The translations under genes and the position numbers were made by a program. DNA of 64,000 nt from Chitinophagales bacterium. Lineage in GTDB: Bacteria > Bacteroidota > Bacteroidia > Chitinophagales > UBA2359. Where the stretch lies: positions 2,352,667 to 2,416,666 of the forward strand of contig JAWKLZ010000002.1 in the NCBI GenBank assembly GCA_041392475.1, read 5' to 3'. Shown here one piece after another: positions 1 to 8,934 of this stretch (positions are counted from its first letter, which is position 1; every line of letters begins with the position of its first letter). Under the pieces are notes generated by a model. The model worked only from the letters and a program-made list of their open reading frames with translations, was not told the DNA's origin and did not search any database.

Positions 1-315
1 AAAGATAGTGATTTGGTGGTGGATGTTTTTGACAATAGCATCAGTCGACAAGTGGTGACGGATTATTGCACCAATAAAAAAGTGCCGTGTTTGCATGTTG
101 GTTTGGCGGGCGATTATGCGGAGGTGATTTGGAACGAGTTGTACCGTGTGCCTTCGGCTACGAATGACGATGTGTGTGACTATCCGTTGGCCCGCAACTT
201 GGTGACTTTGGCGACTTCGGTGGCTTGTGAAGTGATTGTGGGTTTTGCCGCAAAGGGGGTGCAGGAGAGTTATACGATTACTTTGGGGGATTTTGCGGTG
301 AAGCGGTTTGTTTGA
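1..315 (+). CDS. ThiF/HesA/MoeB-like adenylyltransferase, C-terminal part (5' end outside window)
   Basis: The frame is open at base 1 and closes at a TGA at 313-315, so only the last 104 residues are present. The fragment reads DLVVDVFDNSISRQ near its start, then VPCLHVGLAGDYAEVIW and CDYPLARNL. This fits the half of the E1-like (ThiF/MoeB/HesA) fold in which an aspartate-rich strand is followed by a variable loop and a Gly-rich segment. Family members adenylate the C-terminus of a ubiquitin-like sulfur carrier or a small peptide. The ATP-binding Rossmann motif would lie upstream and cannot be checked, so the assignment rests on pattern recognition of the tail only. An internal TTG at 13 is not a convincing start. 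The next gene lies on the opposite strand. Confidence 0.55.
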   Translation, partial: KDSDLVVDVFDNSISRQVVTDYCTNKKVPCLHVGLAGDYAEVIWNELYRVPSATNDDVCDYPLARNLVTLATSVACEVIVGFAAKGVQESYTITLGDFAVKRFV

Positions 316-399
316 AATTGGTTGTTCAAATTGAGATTGTATGTTTAATACAATTGATATTCATTGTGTTCAGTATTGTTTTGAAGCCTGATCGCAAAG

Positions 400-1251
400 T
401 TACTTCAACCGCTTATCCCAAACCTCCCATTCAATTTTTTTAACCTCTCTTTTTGCCCTGTCAAAAGCTACACCCATCAAAATCACTTCTTTAGTTGTAT
501 TGAGGAAAGAATGAGCATATTTTTGCTCTTTTATTTGCTTCAGAGCAACTTCTGCATCCTCCAATTTGTATTCCATAATGTAGATATAGTCTGTGACTTC
601 AATGACCGCATCCAAACGCCCTTTGTGTTTGATGATTTCACATTGGATTCGAATGCCTATGTATTGCAGCACCAAATAAATAATGGTTTGAAAGTATCCT
701 TCCCAAGCCATAAACTCTTGAAGCTCTCTCTGTGCATCTTTTTTCTTTTTTTCGAAGGGAAATAAATGATGGGATATATCTGAAAACAAAACATTTAACT
801 GTTCTTCAAACACTCGAATATTTCTGTTTTTGAGTGCTTTCTCCAATTGAATGGTTGCAGTATTGATCACACTTGGTGGCTTGAAAGTATAAACTTCAAT
901 GAGATTTTGAACAAAAGAACGTTGGACTTCTTGGTTTGGATAGTTTAGGGTGTAATAGACACTTGTATCTTCATATTGAACTTTTTTTATCGTAGAATAT
1001 CCAGTTTGAAAAAGAAGTGGATAAACATCAATGCCATATCGAATGTCAAATTTATTGAAAAAACTGCTATCCACCTCTTTGTAAGCAATTGTATCACCAG
1101 AAACCCGATAATGACGCAAAATTTCGACTAAAAAAGCAGGCGTTCCTGTTTCAAACCAATAATTATCAAATATTCCCTCCTTCAAAAATTTGATGACTGA
1201 AAAAGGATTGTAAACAAATTGCTCACCATCCCATGAATAGCCATCATACAT
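400..1251 (-). pseudogene. AAA-ATPase/PD-(D/E)XK (DUF1703) protein, 3' half of a frameshifted gene
   Basis: This frame carries the C-terminal half of an AAA-ATPase-like/PD-(D/E)XK nuclease protein. It starts in the conserved YDGYSWDGEQF segment and ends with the nuclease core: HKGRLDA supplies the acidic residue and IMEYKLED the E-x-K pair, so the catalytic residues look intact. The intact paralogue at 32759-34366 aligns along its whole length. It shows that this half and the ORF at 1182-2003 were one gene of about 535 codons, because the paralogue reads RWYNGYSWDG across the junction. Here the DNA reads as if one G of a TGG codon is missing near 1250. The break is either a real mutation or an assembly error; the rest of the sequence shows no decay. 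Confidence 0.8.
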
Positions 1252-2003
1252 TTTTTGTATGTTCCCAATACTTTTTCGACAGGCTGCTTAAGCTTTTTGG
1301 CTACTTTCTGCAAATGTGCCTCAAAATAATGCCTCAATTCTTTGTGGGTAATTCCTGTTAGTGTGGCATAAGTAGGTTGGAGTGTCAAATCGTCTAAATT
1401 GTTTAAAACAGAAAATAAGGACACTTTTGAAAATTTGGCAATGCCTGTAATGAAGAGAATGCGTAACTTATCTCCTAAAAACTTTAACCCACCATAAAAT
1501 TCTCTTAAAATTTCTCGGTGTTCATTTGCTTTAGATAAATCTGTTATGTAGTCGGTAATCGGCTTATCATATTCATCTATCAAAACCGCCACTTTTTCTG
1601 TTTTCGACAACCCTTCAATCAAATCACGAAAAGCATCCTTACAATTGTCAGAACGAATACTGAGATCATACTCATTTCCAATTTTTTGCAGCTCTTCTGT
1701 CAATGCCTGTTCCAGCCCTTTTGCTTGGTAAGCGATGATTGAAAAATCCAAGTGAATGACAGAATGTTTTTTCCATTCTATCTTGTTATAAATCCAGAAA
1801 TCTTTGAATAAATCTTGATTCCCCAACAGAATTTGCTTCAATGTATCTACCAACAATGACTTACCAAAGCGGCGAGGACGAGATAGGAAATAGTAAGTAC
1901 CTTCCGTTAATAATTTGTGAATCAAGGGAGTCTTATCAACATAGATTAAATCTTCGTCAATGAATTGCTTGAAATGTTGGTTGCCAATTGGGAGTTTTTT
2001 CAT
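1182..2003 (-). pseudogene. AAA-ATPase/PD-(D/E)XK (DUF1703) protein, 5' half of a frameshifted gene
   Basis: This is the N-terminal ATPase half of the broken gene. It opens MKKLPIGNQHFKQF and IYVDKT, the usual start of this family. It has the Walker A-like RPRRFGKSLL at about residues 42-51 and the Walker B VAVLIDEYDKP at about residues 138-148. After about residue 250 the frame shifts at 1250, and the last 20 or so residues (MMAIHGMVSNLF onward) are out-of-frame readthrough. Family members are common in Bacteroidota, often in many copies, and are thought to couple an AAA ATPase to a restriction-like nuclease; their biological role is not settled. The ATG at 2001-2003 matches the start of the intact copy. 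Confidence 0.8.
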
Positions 2004-2107
2004 AACTGAAAGATACGAAATTTGCTCAAATGTCTTATAAATACACTGCTAATTTACTACAAAAGAGCAACAATCTAAACCACCTCACTATCCTTCAATT
2101 TTTTTCT

Positions 2108-3166
2108 CTACTGACACCCACTCGTAAAACCCGCAGCATCAAACGTAGTCGTCACCGAACCCTTCAAGTTGCCAGAAGTTGCTTCAATACGGAGTTCATT
2201 CATGCCACTGCCATCCCTTTTTGGGCTACAATACTCAAACAAATAGTAGCTATTTGCCTCACTCGAAATCAATTGAGCAATTTCATTAAAGATAGCTTCC
2301 AATTCCTCTTTGTCGGCTGCAAAGAAAGAACCATCACGACCGATTTGCTTCAATACCGTTTCGTCAATTTCTTCACCCAAACCAATCGTGAAAGTAGTCA
2401 CATTGGAGATGTTGTTGTTTACAGCATTGAGTGCATCTTGCTTCGAATGTCGGGCAGCTTGATCCGTTCCGTCCGTGAATATCACCATCGAAACTGCTGA
2501 AATAATATCTTGTTGTTGGTAAGAAACCAGCACTTCCTGCGCCTTTACCACACCTTTGATAACTGCGCCATACAAGTCAGTAGAAGGGTCGCTGCTAATA
2601 TTGGCAGTGATGCTTTCCACAGCCGCTTTGAGTTTTGCATTGCTGTGGGTAAAATCTTGCAACAAATGTAGTTTGTCCTCTCCATCAAACCACCGTATGC
2701 TCATTCTGTAGGCTTCACCCACATTCTCGGGTTGTACTTGGTCAATAAAACTTTTGGCGGCTTCCTTCAATTCGCTCAAACTTGTGGCAGTGACGCTTGC
2801 GCTCAAATCTAAAATCAGGATGGTATTGAAGGTAAATATCTGAGAATGAGGGCGAATTTTGGAGTTGGCTTCAAAACTCGATACCGCTCTTGCACAATCA
2901 TCGTTTCTGCCTTTCTCCAAAATGACAAAATTGTCGCTGGTCAATTGTGGAATCGGTTTGTCGTTTTTGTCATCAACTTTGAAGAATACAGAAACACTCG
3001 AAGGAAGGCTAACGAACTGGTCTTGAATGGTCAATACCAAATCTTTAGAGTTGTCCAAAGGGCAAGTGATGGTATCGTCGTCTTTGCCGCCAACGAGGTT
3101 GCAGCCGCTTCCAAACATCAAAAAAGTGAATAGCAAGGCAATTGCAGAAAGGTTGAAAAATTTCAT
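2108..3166 (-). CDS. VWA-domain lipoprotein
   Basis: The 352-residue product begins with a lipoprotein signal peptide whose lipobox ends FGSGC, with the lipidated cysteine at residue 22. A von Willebrand factor A domain follows. The strand ILILDLSASV supplies the DxSxS part of the metal-ion-dependent adhesion site, VIFTDGTDQ is the later conserved aspartate segment, and FTIGLGEEID follows. VWA lipoproteins usually mediate metal-dependent protein contacts at the envelope, but the partner here is unknown. The segment before the domain (about residues 30-105) resembles a small beta-sandwich. The C-terminus (YYLFEYCSPKRDG) holds two late cysteines that may form a disulfide. The gene stands alone, with 160 bp to the next minus-strand gene. 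Confidence 0.8.
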   Translation of the reverse strand: MKFFNLSAIALLFTFLMFGSGCNLVGGKDDDTITCPLDNSKDLVLTIQDQFVSLPSSVSVFFKVDDKNDKPIPQLTSDNFVILEKGRNDDCARAVSSFEANSKIRPHSQIFTFNTILILDLSASVTATSLSELKEAAKSFIDQVQPENVGEAYRMSIRWFDGEDKLHLLQDFTHSNAKLKAAVESITANISSDPSTDLYGAVIKGVVKAQEVLVSYQQQDIISAVSMVIFTDGTDQAARHSKQDALNAVNNNISNVTTFTIGLGEEIDETVLKQIGRDGSFFAADKEELEAIFNEIAQLISSEANSYYLFEYCSPKRDGSGMNELRIEATSGNLKGSVTTTFDAAGFTSGCQ

Positions 3167-3327
3167 AAAGAGATGATTTGTTTTTTGTTAGACAAGTAGA
3201 ATTGGACACACAAATCTCAAGTGATTTGTGTTAATCTTATATCCAACAGCTTGGAAAAATGTAATCAGTAGGTAAGCGGCGGCATTGGGTTTGTATAAAG
3301 ACTTCGCAAGAGTGGGAAAGTTGCATC

Positions 3328-5340
3328 CTAATAACGCTCCAAATCAAACAATTCATATCCTTCGTTTCTCAATTCCTCCATTTTTTTGTAGAAAGGACAA
3401 AAACGCAGGTCTTGGTGAACGGCAAATTTACCGCCTCCTTCTCGCCAAACACCCGTCCAAAACTCCTCACCCTTTGAAGTATAAACCTCCACGTCAATCA
3501 ATCTAAGCCCCTGCTTCGCCAATTCTTTTTGCTTTGCCTGAAATTCCTGTTTCGACAAATTGCGGTGTAGCGCATGTTCATCTTTTCCTTCAATAAATAC
3601 GCCCACCCATTTTCGATTGCCATTTATGTTGGTGTATGTTTCTATGTCAATCAGTCGCAACCCTTCTGCTGTCAGGGATTTGTATTTTTTATTGAACACA
3701 TCAACCATATCCAGTCCAATGCCTTTTAAGAGCGAATTGTCTTGTAAAAAAGCATACTTCTGCCTTCCTTCCATGAAAACACCAGCCCATTTTTGCGTTT
3801 CACCACTTTTTCGATAGGTTTCTACATCAATGAGGCGCAAACCTTTTGCCGCCATTTCCTCTACTTTTGCTGCAAAATCTTCCTCGTTCATGTCCTGCCA
3901 CATCGCATATTTGCCCTCCTCTTTCACAAAAACGCCATCCCATTTTCGTTCATCTTCCTCCAAAAAGGTTTCAAAATCCATCAAGCGATAACCCTTTTCT
4001 GCCAAGTCTTTACACTCCATATCGAATTCTTCGCCAGTATAAGCCACACGCACTAGATAATCGCTGTTGCCGCTTTGCCAAACGCCTGTAAACTGATGTT
4101 TTGACGCACGACTTTTTTCATCGCAATTCCACTCATAAACATCTATGCTTTTGCTGATTCCCAACACTTTCAATATCTTATCTGCAATAATCCAAGGATT
4201 TGCCCACTCCGAATTGCACATCACCGCCACGCCAATCCCTTGATTTGGATAGCACAAATACAAAGTTTTTGTTTTGGTCTGCGAACCACTGTGCCACACC
4301 CGCAAGTTGACCCCCGAACCATTCACGCCAAAACCATATCCATAATCGGCTACACTGCCGTCCTTATCAGGTTTGTCTTGTTTGGTCCACATCTTGTCGT
4401 AAGTCGCTGACTTCAATATCTTTCGGTTGACCACACCCTGCATAAATTTGGTGAGGTCGCCAATCGTAGAATGAAAACCACCTGCGGGCAGTTTCCAAGT
4501 GATGTTGTCATCGTTTCGTAGTTCAATTTCGCCCATGTCGTTTTTGAAGTAGCCTTTTACTTCGTTGGCCGAATTTCCAAAATGGTAATCGGGCTGCAAT
4601 GTTGTCATACCTAAAGGGCTGGCAATGTATTCGCTTACCATATCTATATAGCCTTTTTGATAGGCATCTTTCCCCGCTTTTTCGACGACTGCTCCCGCCA
4701 AATTGAAGCCAAAGGTCGAGTATAAGTATTGTGTGCCAGGCGTAGATTGAAGGGGGGCATCTGCAAAAATGTTGACTGATAAATAAGAATTGTAGGGTTG
4801 ATTGTCGGAATAGGCTATCTGCAATCGGTTCCAATTGGGGTAACTTTTGTCCATTTCGTCATAATGTCCAATACCGCTTTGATTTTGAAGCAAATAGTTC
4901 ATGGTGACTCCTTTTTCAGGAAAATTCTCTACATACGAATGAACATCTTTGTCCAAATCCAATTTGTCGTTTTCCCACAATTTCATGGCTGCAATCGAGG
5001 TAAGCGATTTCGCCATTGAAGCCCACCGAAATTTGCTGTCTAAATCCACCTTTTTTTGGGCTGCTCGGTCTTCATATCCAAACCCCTTCAAATAAGCAAT
5101 TTGTCCATTGTTCACCACGCCAATCGCTAATCCAATCAGTTCTTGTTTGACGATTTCTTCGTTTACAATTTGCTCTATTTGTTGGCTTTCGGAGGCAGGC
5201 AAAGCTTGTTGGACTTGTGCTGAGGAGCTTTGAAGCAGAAATAAACGGCTAAAGAGTATCATCCAACACAGTGAATGGAATAGTTTTTTTTTATTGTCGT
5301 TTTTTGTTTTTGCAGTCCGACAAAAGTGTAGCGTTTCCAT
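3328..5340 (-). CDS. Serine hydrolase (class C beta-lactamase/PBP fold) with C-terminal BTRD1-type repeats
   Basis: The N-terminal two thirds is a beta-lactamase/transpeptidase-like serine hydrolase. ASMAKSL carries the SxxK nucleophile, YSTFGFN is at the tyrosine motif and WHSGSQ gives the third HxG motif. From about residue 440 to the end there are five units of roughly 48-55 residues with the pattern GLRLIDVETY, then W.GVF.EG, then KYA..QD. These match the bacterial tandem repeat domain 1 family, which elsewhere accompanies serine hydrolases. The start was placed at the ATG at 5338-5340 (670 residues), because it precedes a Lys-rich stretch, a hydrophobic core and a SSSAQ cleavage-like site. 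An upstream ATG at 5442 would add 34 residues with no signal character. The product is probably exported. The substrate is unknown. Confidence 0.8.
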   Translation of the reverse strand: METLHFCRTAKTKNDNKKKLFHSLCWMILFSRLFLLQSSSAQVQQALPASESQQIEQIVNEEIVKQELIGLAIGVVNNGQIAYLKGFGYEDRAAQKKVDLDSKFRWASMAKSLTSIAAMKLWENDKLDLDKDVHSYVENFPEKGVTMNYLLQNQSGIGHYDEMDKSYPNWNRLQIAYSDNQPYNSYLSVNIFADAPLQSTPGTQYLYSTFGFNLAGAVVEKAGKDAYQKGYIDMVSEYIASPLGMTTLQPDYHFGNSANEVKGYFKNDMGEIELRNDDNITWKLPAGGFHSTIGDLTKFMQGVVNRKILKSATYDKMWTKQDKPDKDGSVADYGYGFGVNGSGVNLRVWHSGSQTKTKTLYLCYPNQGIGVAVMCNSEWANPWIIADKILKVLGISKSIDVYEWNCDEKSRASKHQFTGVWQSGNSDYLVRVAYTGEEFDMECKDLAEKGYRLMDFETFLEEDERKWDGVFVKEEGKYAMWQDMNEEDFAAKVEEMAAKGLRLIDVETYRKSGETQKWAGVFMEGRQKYAFLQDNSLLKGIGLDMVDVFNKKYKSLTAEGLRLIDIETYTNINGNRKWVGVFIEGKDEHALHRNLSKQEFQAKQKELAKQGLRLIDVEVYTSKGEEFWTGVWREGGGKFAVHQDLRFCPFYKKMEELRNEGYELFDLERY

Positions 5341-5557
5341 GAATAAGGGAGTTTGAAGGTTAATGGTGTTGTACCAAAATGGAATGAATGGTTTGTTTAT
5401 TTCATTGGAGAGAGTGATTGCACTGGTATTGCAATATAGCATTTTTTTGGGGAAAATGGGAAATTAACTAAGCCTCGAAATCACTCTAACCAAATCTTTT
5501 TCTGCAATATTTTTCCATTATCGCTCTGCAATTGAAGGATATAGATACGACTGTTTA

Positions 5558-6379
5558 CTATGGCGTTATTGTAATCGTCTTCTCAACCACCGATGCCGCA
5601 CTAAAATGCCCTATCGCACCATTGCTGATATTGCTCGGAATATTGGCAGGTGGACCGTCAAAAGGGCCTCCTCGCCAAACCGTTTCCAGCATGACGGCCT
5701 CAAAAAAGTCCAAGGTTTCTTCTGGAATTGCCCGCATTTGCAGTGTCACTGTGTCGCCCATTGCAAAATACACATTGTCCATTTCGATGCCGTTGATGTA
5801 ATTGCCGTCCACAAAGTCATCTCGTTCAAAAGCGGCATTTTTCAAGGTATCGGTTTTGTCGACTCCATTGACAAAGGTTTTCCACATATAAAAATCGCCT
5901 TTTCCTTGCGGCTCCTGTACATACATGAGGAGGTAGTAAATATCGGTTTCCTCGGGTTCATCTTCTGCCAAATCTTCATCCATTTCGTATTGAAGTGAAT
6001 CTATTTCAACAATGCGTTTCATGGTCGAAATGGCTTCGTAGTATTCGCCATTGTAGTCAATTTGAAGCGTATAGGTTTTGCCGATTTCTCCTTTCACCGT
6101 TGGGGCAGTTTGGTAAATGCCTGCTGTGGTTTCGGTCAAATCAAAGGTTTGTGTGCCATCTGTGATGCTGACCTTTGCGCCAATGGCTCGTGGTGCTTCT
6201 TGGTTGGCGAAATAGTCGCTTGTGAGCGTCAATTCAATGGTTTGTGCTTCGGCTTGATTCGTAAACCAGCCTTCAACTACCAGTCGCTGAAAGTCTTGGT
6301 TGTTGAGGTCAAGCTGTATATCTTCGGTGCAACTTGTGGTTAGCATATAAGCCAATAGGATGAAAAAGAATATTCTCAT
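5558..6379 (-). CDS. DUF4249-family lipoprotein, partner of a TonB-dependent receptor
   Basis: The 273-residue product has a lipoprotein signal peptide (LTTSC, cysteine 17) followed by EDIQLDLNNQDFQRLVVEGWFTN. That is the typical entry to DUF4249: a short N-terminal motif, then an immunoglobulin-like beta domain with the signature VSITDG, GKTYTLQI and a later beta-rich segment. DUF4249 genes nearly always lie directly downstream of a TonB-dependent receptor in Bacteroidota, as here, with 194 bp between them on the same strand. By analogy with SusC/SusD pairs, the lipoprotein may act as the outer-face partner of the receptor, although this has been little tested. The C-terminus ends EKTITITP. 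The ligand cannot be guessed from sequence. Confidence 0.85.
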   Translation of the reverse strand: MRIFFFILLAYMLTTSCTEDIQLDLNNQDFQRLVVEGWFTNQAEAQTIELTLTSDYFANQEAPRAIGAKVSITDGTQTFDLTETTAGIYQTAPTVKGEIGKTYTLQIDYNGEYYEAISTMKRIVEIDSLQYEMDEDLAEDEPEETDIYYLLMYVQEPQGKGDFYMWKTFVNGVDKTDTLKNAAFERDDFVDGNYINGIEMDNVYFAMGDTVTLQMRAIPEETLDFFEAVMLETVWRGGPFDGPPANIPSNISNGAIGHFSAASVVEKTITITP

Positions 6380-6505
6380 TTTTTTGTGTTAATGTGTTAA
6401 TGTATTGGTGTTTTTTTGTGTTGAGGTGTTGAGGTCTTTCATCTTTCGTCCAAATTCTAAACCAGTCCTTCAACAAGATTCCTTCGGAGTGATAGGTAAA
6501 AAAAA

Positions 6506-6567
6506 CTCTGTGCCTCCGTTTCTCTGTGTTCAATCAAAAAAATTCTCCCTCTATGCCTCCGTGTTCA
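6506..6567. repeat. Imperfect CTCTGTGCCTCCG-type direct repeats between receptor and DUF4249 gene
   Basis: The spacer holds CTCTGTGCCTCCGTTTCTCT at 6506-6525 and a related CTCTATGCCTCCGTGTTCA at 6549-6567. Further left, at 6390-6430, GTGTTAATGTGTTAATGT and GTGTTGAGGTGTTGAGG form small tandem repeats. The stretch is not open in any plausible frame. It looks like short dispersed intergenic repeats rather than a regulatory site. Confidence 0.45.
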
Positions 6568-6573
6568 TCCTTC

Positions 6574-8934
6574 TCAAAATTTGAAGTTTCTCGTCACCGA
6601 TGGAATGATTCCAAACAGATACAATTTCTCTGCCTTTGTGACCGTAGGATTTTCGGTATCTTGGACAAAATTGATAGAGAAAGCATTTTTGCGGAAGTAG
6701 GTGTTGTAAACCGAAAAGACCCATTCATTGGTGAGCTTTCGATTGGGATTTTTCTTCGATTTGGGGCGAAGTGTAGCAGACAAATCCAAGCGATGGTAAG
6801 CGGGCAATCTTGCAGCGTTGCGGTCAGAATAGACGGGTGTAACCATGTTGCCATATTCAAAACGACCCGTTGGCATGGTCACTGCAGCGCCTGTCGAATA
6901 GGTCCAATTGCTTCCAAACGTCCATTTGTCGTTCAAATCGTAAGTGGCAAACAACGAAACATCGTGGGTTCGGTCGTAGCGGTTGGGATAGGTTTTTCCG
7001 TTGTTGATTTCTGGAATTTTGCGCTCTGTTCTCGACAAAGTATAGCTCAACATTCCCTGCAATTTGCCCTCCTGTTTTCTGACCATGAACTCCAAACCAT
7101 AGGCATACCCTTCTCCAATCCTCAGTTCTCCTTCCAAATATTCATTCAGCAACAACTGTGCGTGGTCTTTGAAGTCAATTTGGTTGTCCATGTTTTTGTA
7201 GTAGGCTTCAATAGAGGTTTCAAACATGTTGTTTTTGAAGTTGCGGAAGTAGCCTACTGCAATTTGGTCGGCACGTTGTGGGTCGACATTGGTACTACTT
7301 GGAAACCAAATGTCTAAGGGGGATGCTGAAGTGGAATTGGAGGCCAAATGAACGTATTGAACAGTACGGTTGTAGCTCAATTTGACCGAACTTTCATCGT
7401 TTAGGCTGTATTTGAGCGATAATCGAGGTTCGATTCCCGTGTGGGTTTTATAGATTTCTCCTTTGTTGTAATGCGTTGAATCCATGACGGTGTAATTGTC
7501 GGGATTGCTTTTGTCGTAGGTATAAACGGTGGCTTTTCCCACATTCTGAAATGCCGAAAATCGCAGTCCATAGGTTGCCTTCAATCGGGGAGTGATTTTG
7601 TGGTCATTGCTGATATAAGCGGCGTGTTCCCAAGCATAGATTTCAGGCAGCTTGATGTCGTTGAAAATACCTCCATCTGTTGGAGTGACGCTGCGGGCAT
7701 GACCTGGCGAAAATTGGTAGTAGGTAGAATGTACGCCAAACTTCAAGGTATTGTCTGGATTGAGGAAATAATTGAAGTCCACCTTGCCTGTTTGGTTGGT
7801 GATGTCAGATGTCCATTCAAAGGCATCAACGCCAGCAGGATCGCCCAGGAGATAATCAAAATTACTGTAAATCAGTGAAGTATTCATAAATAATCGGTTA
7901 TTGAAGGTGTGGTTCCATCGAAGTGTGCCTGTACCATTTCCCCATTGCATTTTGAATTCGTCACTGAATTTGAAGACATCTCGCCCAAAATATCCAGACA
8001 AGAAGATGCGGTCTTTTTCGCTGATGCGGTAGTTTCCTTTGAGGTTGAGGTCGTAAAAGTAGAGTTTGTTTTCCTTCAATTCAGGGTCACTGGACAGTCC
8101 CAAAAATAAGTCGGCATACGTTCGACGACCTGAAACTAAAAATGACCCTCGCCCCTTTGCAATCGGAGCTTCGAGCGTCAATCGACTCGAAATCGTTCCG
8201 ACTCCACCAGATGCGGTGAACTTTTTGGAGTTGCCTTCTTTCATCCGAATGTCTAAAACTGATGACAAACGCCCTCCGTATTGGGCAGGGATGCCGCCTT
8301 TGTAGAGCTGCATGTCTTTGATAGCATCGGGATTGAAGACCGAAAAGAAACCCATGAGGTGAGAGGCGTTGTAAACGGGGGCTTCGTCCAATAAAATGAG
8401 GTTTTGGTCGACATTGCCGCCTCTGACGTACAAACCTGATGTGCCTTCCCCCGCTGATTGTACGCCTGGCAACAATTGAAGGGCTTTGATAATGTCAACT
8501 TCACCAAACAGTGCAGGCAGTTTTTTGATGGATTCGATTTTCATATTGACCGAACTCATTTCGGTGGATTCTATGTTTTTGTCTTTCCTTTCGGAGGTGA
8601 CGGTAAATTCTTCCAACTCTTCTCCTTTCATAGAAAGTTCTATGTTTTTGACGACTGCTCCTTCTAAATCAATAGTTTGAATGATGCTTTCGTAACCGAT
8701 ATAGGAGAACACAATTTCGTAAGTGCCTCTCGGTATGGTCAGTGAGTAGAAGCCATAAACGTTGGTAACGCCACCTGTTCCCAATTCCTTGACATAGATG
8801 TTCACGCCAATGAGTTCTTCGCCTGAGGCGGCATCGGTAATGTGTCCACTTAGGGTGGTTTTTTGAGGATTTTGCTGCCCAAAAGTTGGCGCAGCGAGTG
8901 AGCATAGGAGCAAAAATAAAAGTACTTTTTTCAT
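6574..8934 (-). CDS. TonB-dependent outer-membrane receptor with carboxypeptidase-D-like N-terminal domain
   Basis: The 786-residue product opens with a signal peptide (MKKVLLFLLLCSLAAPTFGQ). It then has a CarboxypepD_reg-like beta domain at about residues 27-110 (LSGHITDAASGEELIGVNIY, GFYSLTIPRGTYEI) and a plug domain at about 120-235 (LPGVQSAGEGTSGLYVRGGN, NLILLDEAPVYN, GGIPAQYGGRLSSVLDIR). The rest is a long beta-barrel rich in alternating aromatic strands that ends at phenylalanine. Receptors of this type import a substrate using proton-motive energy passed by TonB. No obvious TonB-box is visible. The DUF4249 gene directly downstream is the standard partner. There is no SusD gene and no glycoside hydrolase nearby, which argues against a polysaccharide locus. 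The substrate is unknown. Confidence 0.9.
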   Translation of the reverse strand: MKKVLLFLLLCSLAAPTFGQQNPQKTTLSGHITDAASGEELIGVNIYVKELGTGGVTNVYGFYSLTIPRGTYEIVFSYIGYESIIQTIDLEGAVVKNIELSMKGEELEEFTVTSERKDKNIESTEMSSVNMKIESIKKLPALFGEVDIIKALQLLPGVQSAGEGTSGLYVRGGNVDQNLILLDEAPVYNASHLMGFFSVFNPDAIKDMQLYKGGIPAQYGGRLSSVLDIRMKEGNSKKFTASGGVGTISSRLTLEAPIAKGRGSFLVSGRRTYADLFLGLSSDPELKENKLYFYDLNLKGNYRISEKDRIFLSGYFGRDVFKFSDEFKMQWGNGTGTLRWNHTFNNRLFMNTSLIYSNFDYLLGDPAGVDAFEWTSDITNQTGKVDFNYFLNPDNTLKFGVHSTYYQFSPGHARSVTPTDGGIFNDIKLPEIYAWEHAAYISNDHKITPRLKATYGLRFSAFQNVGKATVYTYDKSNPDNYTVMDSTHYNKGEIYKTHTGIEPRLSLKYSLNDESSVKLSYNRTVQYVHLASNSTSASPLDIWFPSSTNVDPQRADQIAVGYFRNFKNNMFETSIEAYYKNMDNQIDFKDHAQLLLNEYLEGELRIGEGYAYGLEFMVRKQEGKLQGMLSYTLSRTERKIPEINNGKTYPNRYDRTHDVSLFATYDLNDKWTFGSNWTYSTGAAVTMPTGRFEYGNMVTPVYSDRNAARLPAYHRLDLSATLRPKSKKNPNRKLTNEWVFSVYNTYFRKNAFSINFVQDTENPTVTKAEKLYLFGIIPSVTRNFKF

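Noticed and set aside
5341..5442. Upstream start for the serine hydrolase.
   Set aside because: The 34 extra residues have no signal-peptide character, and the later ATG is followed by one.
7425..7440. GAGGTTCGATTCCCGT looks like a tRNA T-arm loop.
   Set aside because: It lies inside the intact TonB receptor gene, and no acceptor or D-arm stem can be fitted around it.
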